Shown: positions 59,493-64,000 of the stretch, one piece after another
Layout: every line of letters starts with the position of its first letter
Position numbering within the stretch: the stretch's first letter is position 1
Source of the DNA: Prevotella sp. UBA2754
Lineage (GTDB): Bacteria; Bacteroidota; Bacteroidia; Bacteroidales; Bacteroidaceae
Assembly: GCA_002353295.1 (NCBI GenBank)
Contig: DEJG01000008.1
Coordinates: forward strand, 62,001-126,000
Direction: 5' to 3'
DNA length: 64,000 bases
Program-made: the position numbers and the translations under genes
Notes under the pieces: model-generated
Told to the model about the DNA's origin: nothing
Database searches by the model: none
The model's input: only the letters and a program-made list of their open reading frames with translations

Positions 59493-61679
59493 ATGAATAT
59501 TCCAAGTGTGTTTTGGCTAGTCCCCATAGCCTCTGTAGTTGCTTTGGGTATGGCCTGGTACTTCTTCAAGAGAATGTTGAAGTCCGATGAGGGAACTCCT
59601 CGTATGCGTGAGATTGCCGAGTATGTACGTAAGGGCGCCATGGCTTATCTATGGCAGCAATACAAGGTGGTGGGTATAGTTTTTGCCGCCTTGGTTGTTG
59701 TCTTTGCCATCATGGCATACGTTCTGCATGTCCAGAATCCCTGGGTACCATTCGCCTTCCTGACGGGTGGTCTCTTCTCTGGTCTGGCAGGCTTTTTTGG
59801 TATGAAGACAGCCACCTATGCATCTGCCCGTACAGCCAATGCAGCCCGCCAGAGTCTGGATGCAGGATTGAAAATAGCTTTCCGTTCGGGCGCTGTGATG
59901 GGTCTGACGGTAGTAGGCCTCGGTCTGCTTGACATAGCCATCTGGTTTGTTGTGCTCAATCACTTCGACCCCGACGGACTCATCTCTATCACCACCACGA
60001 TGCTCACCTTCGGTATGGGTGCTTCTACCCAGGCTTTGTTTGCACGTGTGGGTGGTGGCATATACACCAAAGCTGCCGATGTGGGTGCCGATATCGTGGG
60101 GAAGGTCGAAGCTGACATTCCCGAGGACGATCCTCGCAATCCTGCCACCATTGCCGACAATGTGGGCGACAATGTGGGCGACGTAGCCGGTATGGGGGCT
60201 GACCTCTATGAGAGCTACTGCGGTTCTGTCCTGTCAACGGCTGCTCTCGGTGCTGCCGCTTTTGCTGTGGCTGGTGTCGACATTCAGTTGAAAGCCGTCA
60301 TTGCACCCATGTTGATAGCTGCCGTCGGTGTGTTCCTTTCGCTGTTAGGCATCTTCTTAGTTCGCACCAAGGAGGGCGCCACGATGAAGGATCTACTCCA
60401 CTCTCTGTCCCTGGGCACCAATGTCAGTGCTGTCCTGATTGCCATTGCCACTTTTGCTATATTATATTTATTAGGTGTTGAAAATTGGCTCGGCCTTTCT
60501 TTCTCCGTGATTTCAGGATTGGCTGCCGGTGTGATTATCGGTCAAGCCACTGAGTATTACACATCTCACAGTTACAAACCCACTCAGAAGATTTCCGAGG
60601 CCGGTCTTACCGGATCTGCCACCGTTATAATAAAAGGTATAGGAACAGGCATGATTTCCACCTGCATCCCTGTGCTCACCATCGGTGTGGCCATCATGCT
60701 AAGTTATCTATGTGCCAACGGTTTCGACTTGAGTATGTCGTCCAGCAGTTTGGCCCATGGACTCTATGGCATAGGTATTGCAGCCGTTGGCATGCTTTCC
60801 ACTCTTGGCATCACGCTGGCGACTGACGCCTACGGACCTATTGCCGACAATGCCGGCGGAAATGCCGAGATGAGCGAACTGGGTGAAGACGTGCGCCATC
60901 GCACTGATGCCCTCGATGCCCTTGGCAACACCACCGCTGCCACAGGTAAAGGCTTTGCCATCGGTTCTGCCGCACTCACTGCCCTAGCCCTGCTGGCCTC
61001 TTACATCGAAGAAATCAAGATTGCCATGGCTCGTGCCGGTGTGACAATTGAGAATGTGCAGGGTGAAATCATTAAGGCCACCGATGCCACCATCCCCGAC
61101 TTCATGAACTTCTTCCAGGTTAACCTGATGAACCCCAAAGTCATTGTCGGAGCATTCATTGGTGCCATGGCAGCCTTCTTATTCTGCGGACTCACTATGG
61201 AGGCCGTAGGTCGCGCTGCTCAGAAGATGGTCGTAGAGGTTCGCCGGCAGTTCAAGGAGATAGCCGGCATTCTCGAAGGCACTGGTACTCCTGATTACGG
61301 CCGCTGTGTCGAAATTTCCACCCGTGCTGCTCAGCACGAAATGATATTCCCATCCATCCTTGCCATCATCATCCCCATCGTCGTTGGCTGCATCCTCGGT
61401 GTAGCTGGCGTGCTTGGTTTGCTGGTTGGCGGTTTGGCTAGCGGCTTCACGCTTGCCATCTTCATGGCCAATGCTGGAGGTGCATGGGACAATGCTAAGA
61501 AGAATGTAGAAGAAGGCAATTTCGGCGGAAAGGGTTCTTTTGCCCATAAGGCCACTATTGTGGGTGACACCGTTGGCGATCCTTTCAAGGACACCAGTGG
61601 TCCTTCACTTAATATTCTCATCAAACTGATGTCCATGGTCAGTATTGTCATGGCAGGTCTTACAGTTGCTTTTATGTAG
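59493..61679 (+). CDS. hppA: Membrane-bound pyrophosphatase, ion-pumping
   Basis: A 728-residue integral pump, about 16 membrane segments, that uses pyrophosphate hydrolysis to move Na+ and/or H+. The substrate-binding loop is at about 190-220 (ADVGADIVGKVEADIPEDD, then ADNVGDNVGDVAG). A second acidic loop is DAYGPIADNAGGNAEM, and a third holds GDTVGDPFKDTSGPSLNIL. GNTTAA, with Ala at residue 482, is the potassium-dependent subtype signature, as opposed to GNTTKA. This subtype includes the Na+ pumps of Bacteroides. Likely energy-saving role during fermentation. Confidence 0.95.
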   Translation: MNIPSVFWLVPIASVVALGMAWYFFKRMLKSDEGTPRMREIAEYVRKGAMAYLWQQYKVVGIVFAALVVVFAIMAYVLHVQNPWVPFAFLTGGLFSGLAGFFGMKTATYASARTANAARQSLDAGLKIAFRSGAVMGLTVVGLGLLDIAIWFVVLNHFDPDGLISITTTMLTFGMGASTQALFARVGGGIYTKAADVGADIVGKVEADIPEDDPRNPATIADNVGDNVGDVAGMGADLYESYCGSVLSTAALGAAAFAVAGVDIQLKAVIAPMLIAAVGVFLSLLGIFLVRTKEGATMKDLLHSLSLGTNVSAVLIAIATFAILYLLGVENWLGLSFSVISGLAAGVIIGQATEYYTSHSYKPTQKISEAGLTGSATVIIKGIGTGMISTCIPVLTIGVAIMLSYLCANGFDLSMSSSSLAHGLYGIGIAAVGMLSTLGITLATDAYGPIADNAGGNAEMSELGEDVRHRTDALDALGNTTAATGKGFAIGSAALTALALLASYIEEIKIAMARAGVTIENVQGEIIKATDATIPDFMNFFQVNLMNPKVIVGAFIGAMAAFLFCGLTMEAVGRAAQKMVVEVRRQFKEIAGILEGTGTPDYGRCVEISTRAAQHEMIFPSILAIIIPIVVGCILGVAGVLGLLVGGLASGFTLAIFMANAGGAWDNAKKNVEEGNFGGKGSFAHKATIVGDTVGDPFKDTSGPSLNILIKLMSMVSIVMAGLTVAFM

Positions 61680-61706
61680 ATTTCTGACTGAAAATACCCC
61701 AAAACA

Positions 61707-61738
61707 GAGCTCCAGCATACCGGTTGGAGCTTTTTTTT
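61707..61738 (+). terminator. Terminator after hppA
   Basis: A 7-bp stem AGCTCCA/TGGAGCT (61708-61714 with 61725-61731) directly followed by a long T-run. Confidence 0.85.
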
Positions 61739-61767
61739 ATCTTTTTTCGAAAAAAATCAAGAAAAAG

Positions 61768-61799
61768 TTTGTTGGATTCAAAAATAGTTAGTACCTTTG
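61768..61799 (+). promoter_or_regulatory. Promoter of tRNA-Lys
   Basis: TTTG at 61768-61771, 20 bases, TACCTTTG at 61792-61799. The tRNA begins 22 bases later. Confidence 0.85.
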
Positions 61800-61820
61800 C
61801 AACCGCAAAACCAAAAGGAT

Positions 61821-61893
61821 GCGCTTGTAGCTCAGTTGGTAGAGCACCTGACTCTTAATCAGGGTGTCCAGGGTTCGACCCCCTGCAGGCGTA
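61821..61893 (+). tRNA. tRNA-Lys, anticodon CTT
   Basis: A 73-base tRNA cloverleaf. The acceptor stem pairs GCGCTTG with CAGGCGT (one G-T at the tip). The D arm contains AGCTCAGTTGGTAGAGC. The anticodon stem CCTGA/TCAGG encloses CTCTTAA with anticodon CTT at 61854-61856. The T arm reads CCAGGGTTCGACCCCCTG. The discriminator base is A, and CCA is not encoded. It reads AAG codons. No other tRNA is near. Confidence 0.97.
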
Positions 61894-61904
61894 CAAAGGT
61901 AGAG

Positions 61905-61937
61905 AAAGCGACGAACTGAAAAGTTTGTCGCTTTTGC
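61905..61937 (+). terminator. Terminator of tRNA-Lys
   Basis: A 12-bp stem (61905-61916 with 61923-61934) with one G-T pair and a six-base loop, then a mixed T-rich end. Confidence 0.75.
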
Positions 61938-61982
61938 TTTTATAGAATAGAATCCAAACACCAATCACCTTATAGGATCAAT

Positions 61983-62047
61983 ACCAAATTCACTGAATTT
62001 ACCGACCAAATACACTGAATTTACTAACCAAATTCACTGAATTTGGT
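61983..62047. repeat. Tandem palindromic repeat, three units of 22-base period
   Basis: An 18-base unit ACCAAATTCACTGAATTT occurs at 61983, 62005 (one base differs) and 62027, with a constant 22-base period. Each unit is itself an inverted repeat. The last is completed by GGT to a perfect 21-base palindrome. Confidence 0.85.
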
Positions 62048-62152
62048 CTATGACGAGTTGAGCCATATGAGAATTGGCTCTACAAGAATGACAGAGTTTC
62101 TCAAAAGAATTTTCGATCTGCCATAATATATTTGCGAAAAATCAAAGAAAAA

Positions 62153-62184
62153 TTTGGCATTCTAATTATTTCTTTGTGCTTTTG
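62153..62184 (+). promoter_or_regulatory. Possible promoter of the secreted-protein gene
   Basis: TTTG at 62153-62156, 20 bases, then TGCTTTTG at 62177-62184, with G in place of A at the second position. The -7 region forms the small palindrome GTGCTTTTGCAC. Confidence 0.4.
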
Positions 62185-62321
62185 CACCACGTTGCATTGT
62201 AACACAATTGTAACATAGCCGTTATCGTACGGCAAACAGCTTTTGAGCTCCCACTATGAAACCTAAATGAATTCAAACAATAACATTACATTTTATAACA
62301 ATCTAAAAATCAAATCAATTT

Positions 62322-63221
62322 ATGAAAAAACTATTTACTTTATTGACGCTTGCGCTGATTTCTATTGGAAGAGCAGCAACCGTAAGTACTGGCGATAACT
62401 TGTACTATGCTTTTCGTATAAAGGGTATATCCAACGTTAAAGCGTATGCAAAATCCAATGCAAATAGTCAAACTGTCACTCTAGCTGCTTTTGAGCTCAC
62501 AGGTTCTACTCCTGCTACATCAACCATCAACTATACTACTTGTGGAAATGCTGCAACCGTTATTGAAGTAGTTCTTGATGAAAGTAAAGAATATGTTATT
62601 ACTTTAACCAATGATGGTACATCAAACTCTCGTCTTTATGAAATGGCATTCTTCTATAATGTTGCTGTGACTCCATACGAAGCAGTAACTCCTACAAAAG
62701 AATACTCAACATACGTAACCAAATATGCAGTTGACTTCACAGGTCTTGATATTAAAGCATATGTTGCAACTGCGGCTACAGCCTCTTCTGTATCTTTGGA
62801 GGAAGTTACAAAGGTACCAGCAAAGACTCCTCTTGTATTGAAAGGTACAGCAAGCACAGAATATAAGATTCCCCTATGTACTTATGTTGATGCTCCCGCT
62901 TCTAATCTGCTGAAAGCAGGTGATGGTTCAACTAACGTTGGTGGTGATGGTGTTTACGACTACATCCTTGTTGATGGATTATTCTATCACGTAAGTCCTG
63001 CAGGACCTGTGGCTGCTGGTAAGGCTTATCTGCACCTCACGGATGCACCTGCTACCGCCCGTGGCTATCTCGATATTGTATTCGGAGACGACGCTACAGC
63101 TATCAAGAACATCAAGGTTGGAAAAGAGGACAACATTTACTATGACCTTCAGGGTCGTCGCGTCCTCTACCCTACCAAAGGCCTCTACATCGTGAATGGC
63201 AAGAAAGTTATTCTGAAGTAA
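62322..63221 (+). CDS. Secreted protein with type IX-like C-terminal tail
   Basis: A 299-residue exported protein. The signal peptide covers 1-19 (LFTLLTLALISIGRA). A beta-sandwich-like domain follows at about 20-115 (NLYYAFRIKGISNVKAYAKS, YVITLTNDGTSNSRLYEMAF). The middle (VPAKTPLVLKGTASTEYKIP, GVYDYILVDGLFYHVSPAGP, AGKAYLHLTDAPATARGYLD) is a module I recall from many Prevotella secreted proteins. The tail reads YYDLQGRRVLYPTKGLYIVN and ends GKKVILK, like the C-terminal sorting domains used by the type IX secretion system. It lacks any catalytic domain, so it seems to be a minimal cargo. It is followed 38 bases later by the 55-residue gene, with which it shares a terminator. Confidence 0.8.
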   Translation: MKKLFTLLTLALISIGRAATVSTGDNLYYAFRIKGISNVKAYAKSNANSQTVTLAAFELTGSTPATSTINYTTCGNAATVIEVVLDESKEYVITLTNDGTSNSRLYEMAFFYNVAVTPYEAVTPTKEYSTYVTKYAVDFTGLDIKAYVATAATASSVSLEEVTKVPAKTPLVLKGTASTEYKIPLCTYVDAPASNLLKAGDGSTNVGGDGVYDYILVDGLFYHVSPAGPVAAGKAYLHLTDAPATARGYLDIVFGDDATAIKNIKVGKEDNIYYDLQGRRVLYPTKGLYIVNGKKVILK

Positions 63222-63259
63222 TATCGATGAGGTAAGAAGTAAGACGTTTAACTTTTAAA

Positions 63260-63427
63260 ATGAAACAAATTATGAAAAAGAAATATAGCAATCCAGAAAT
63301 GGTAATCATAACATTGGAGACACAGCAAATTATCGCTGCATCTCTGGGTATGGGAAGTGGAAATAAAAATTCATCAGAAGCGCAAAGCCGATTCTTTGGT
63401 GATATAGATGAAGAAGTATTTGAATAA
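63260..63427 (+). CDS. 55-residue small protein next to the secreted cargo
   Basis: ATG at 63260 (second ATG at 63272) and stop at 63427. The product opens MKQIMKKKYSNPEMVIITLE, continues TQQIIAASLGMGSGN, and ends with an acidic stretch GDIDEEVFE. The pattern (basic start, Y-x-x-P-E-M, beta-like stretch with IIAAS, Gly/Ser run, acidic end) is what I recall for a large set of short Bacteroidales proteins of unknown role. It lies downstream of a type IX-like cargo and before a perfect terminator, so it is probably its co-transcribed partner. There is no export signal of usual type. The Gly-rich end of the hydrophobic part is suggestive of a precursor peptide, but no modification enzyme is near. 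Confidence 0.75.
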   Translation: MKQIMKKKYSNPEMVIITLETQQIIAASLGMGSGNKNSSEAQSRFFGDIDEEVFE

Positions 63428-63494
63428 ACATATAAATTCCCTGCTGTTCCCTTCGTGAGAATTGACAGCATATAAAAGTTGATAATAAAATTGG

Positions 63495-63531
63495 AAATCC
63501 ACCGCTCTGTGATAGAGCGGTGGATTTTTTT
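63495..63531 (+). terminator. Terminator after the 55-residue gene
   Basis: A perfect 14-bp stem (63495-63508 with 63514-63527) with a five-base loop and a run of seven T. Confidence 0.92.
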
Positions 63532-63575
63532 GATAGAAGGAGATAGAAAAACATCACAAAATAATGAGAGAATAA

Positions 63576-63607
63576 TTTGGTCGTAAATATTTTTTTATCT
63601 ATCTTTG
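63576..63607 (+). promoter_or_regulatory. Promoter of the dicarboxylate transporter gene
   Basis: TTTG at 63576-63579, 20 bases, TATCTTTG at 63600-63607. The ATG is 32 bases further on. Confidence 0.8.
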
Positions 63608-63639
63608 CAGGGTCAGTATTAATAACTATTTCTAAAACT

Positions 63640-64000
63640 ATGAGTTTATTAATGATATTGCAACTCCTTATCGTATTGGGAGCATTATGGGTTGGATCAC
63701 GCTATGGCAGTCTTGCCCTGGGAGCTATTTCGGGTATCGGACTGGCTATTCTAGTGTTTGGCTTCGGATTAAAACCTGGTTCGCCTCCTACTGATGTTAT
63801 TTATATCATAATAGCTGCAGTCACCTGCGCCGGCATCATGCAGGCCTCTGGGGGTATGGACTGGCTGATACAGATGGCTGAGAAAATGCTGCGCAAACAT
63901 CCCGATCGCATCACGTTCCTGGCTCCGATGTCCACTTTCTTCCTCACCGTACTGGTGGGAACGGGGCATGTAGTCTACACGCTGATGCCCATTATCTGCG
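63640..64000 (+). CDS. Anaerobic C4-dicarboxylate transporter, 5' part
   Basis: The first 120 codons of a membrane protein that runs off the right edge. It starts MSLLMILQLLIVLGALWVGS and shows three to four hydrophobic segments (LGAISGIGLAILVFGFGLKP, TDVIYIIIAAVTCAGIMQAS). VLVGTGHVVYTLMPIIC matches DcuA/DcuB transporters, which exchange fumarate, aspartate and succinate. It fits the succinate-forming metabolism suggested by the methylmalonyl-CoA cluster. DcuA or DcuB cannot be separated with this much sequence. Confidence 0.9.
   Translation, partial: MSLLMILQLLIVLGALWVGSRYGSLALGAISGIGLAILVFGFGLKPGSPPTDVIYIIIAAVTCAGIMQASGGMDWLIQMAEKMLRKHPDRITFLAPMSTFFLTVLVGTGHVVYTLMPIIC

Larger units (their letters stand above)
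61938..62321. other. Spacer between tRNA-Lys and the secreted-protein gene
   Basis: The 384 bases carry no supported gene. They hold the tandem palindromic repeat (61983-62047), a 6-bp hairpin GAGCCA/TGGCTC near 62059-62079, and a weak promoter at 62153-62184. A leader of about 130 bases precedes the secreted-protein ATG. Confidence 0.6.

Noticed and set aside
61983..62047. Tandem repeat read as a CRISPR array
   Set aside because: Only three 18-base units with four-base gaps, no unique spacers of normal size and no cas genes.
62059..62079. GAGCCA/TGGCTC hairpin as a terminator
   Set aside because: No T-run follows and no transcript is known to end there; the tRNA already has its own terminator.
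63208..63557. Minus-strand frames opposite the 55-residue gene
   Set aside because: They lack a promoter, cross the perfect terminator stem, and the plus frame has operon position and a fitting composition.

Overview
The window reads as chromosomal housekeeping DNA from a Bacteroidales bacterium, most likely a gut or rumen Prevotella or close relative. Four kinds of evidence support this. First, the promoters match the Bacteroidetes form, TTTG, 19-20 bases, TAnnTTTG, and starts lack Shine-Dalgarno sequences. Second, several families are typical of the phylum: DUF4270, DUF4296, DUF3256, DUF4491, DUF5686 and DUF5687, a short primary sigma factor without region 1.1, and a lone GT5-type glycogen synthase domain. 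Third, there is a SusC-like receptor fold and a secreted protein with a type IX-like C-terminal tail. Fourth, GC content is moderate. I see no phage, transposase, CRISPR array or rRNA. LAYOUT. 1-6000: end of carB, a receiver-histidine kinase hybrid, galE and pcrA, all on plus. 5868-8282, minus: glycogen synthase, DUF4270 lipoprotein and a coupled 42-residue protein. 8453-9648, plus: panC-panD. 9722-12323, minus: a biotin-dependent methylmalonyl/propionyl-CoA module (epimerase, carboxyltransferase, a 50-residue protein and biotin carrier). 12415-15813, minus: a TonB-dependent receptor and a GNAT/FemAB-like protein. 15909-17478, plus: SH3 protein and a UDP-GlcNAc 2-epimerase-like protein. 17864-20185, plus: a FeoA-FeoB iron transporter. 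20188-25549, minus: ftsK, a LolA-like protein, DUF5687, DUF4491 and rlmH. 25649-28749, plus: exonuclease, rRNA methyltransferase and tilS. 28863-38881, plus: a ten-kilobase run with one visible promoter, holding ileS, a DksA-like protein, lspA, DUF4296, an overlapping small ORF, a nucleoside permease, rsmE, an orphan ABC ATPase, paaK and DUF3256. 38963-39032: a probable small RNA. 39037-41611, minus: a Pif1-like helicase and ispE. 41707-46111, plus: truA, an EamA transporter, then a HAD phosphatase, panB and an MFS transporter. 46108-55053, minus: AddB- and AddA-like recombination nuclease/helicase, DUF5686 and rpoD. 55376-61679: Fe-alcohol dehydrogenase, TRIC channel, rarA, an acidic conserved protein and a membrane pyrophosphatase. 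61821-61893: tRNA-Lys(CTT). 62322-64000: a secreted protein with a 55-residue partner, then the start of a C4-dicarboxylate transporter. HOW THE GENES FIT. The epimerase/carboxyltransferase/biotin-carrier cluster, the Na+ or H+ pyrophosphatase and the C4-dicarboxylate transporter fit an anaerobe that makes succinate and propionate. PanB, PanC and PanD together give much of pantothenate synthesis, but from two separate loci. The least explained material is small: four tiny genes (5868, 10171, 34090, 63260), a candidate small RNA, in-frame micro-repeats inside two conserved enzymes, and a tandem palindromic repeat after the tRNA. I did not find a clear new defence or biosynthetic system.
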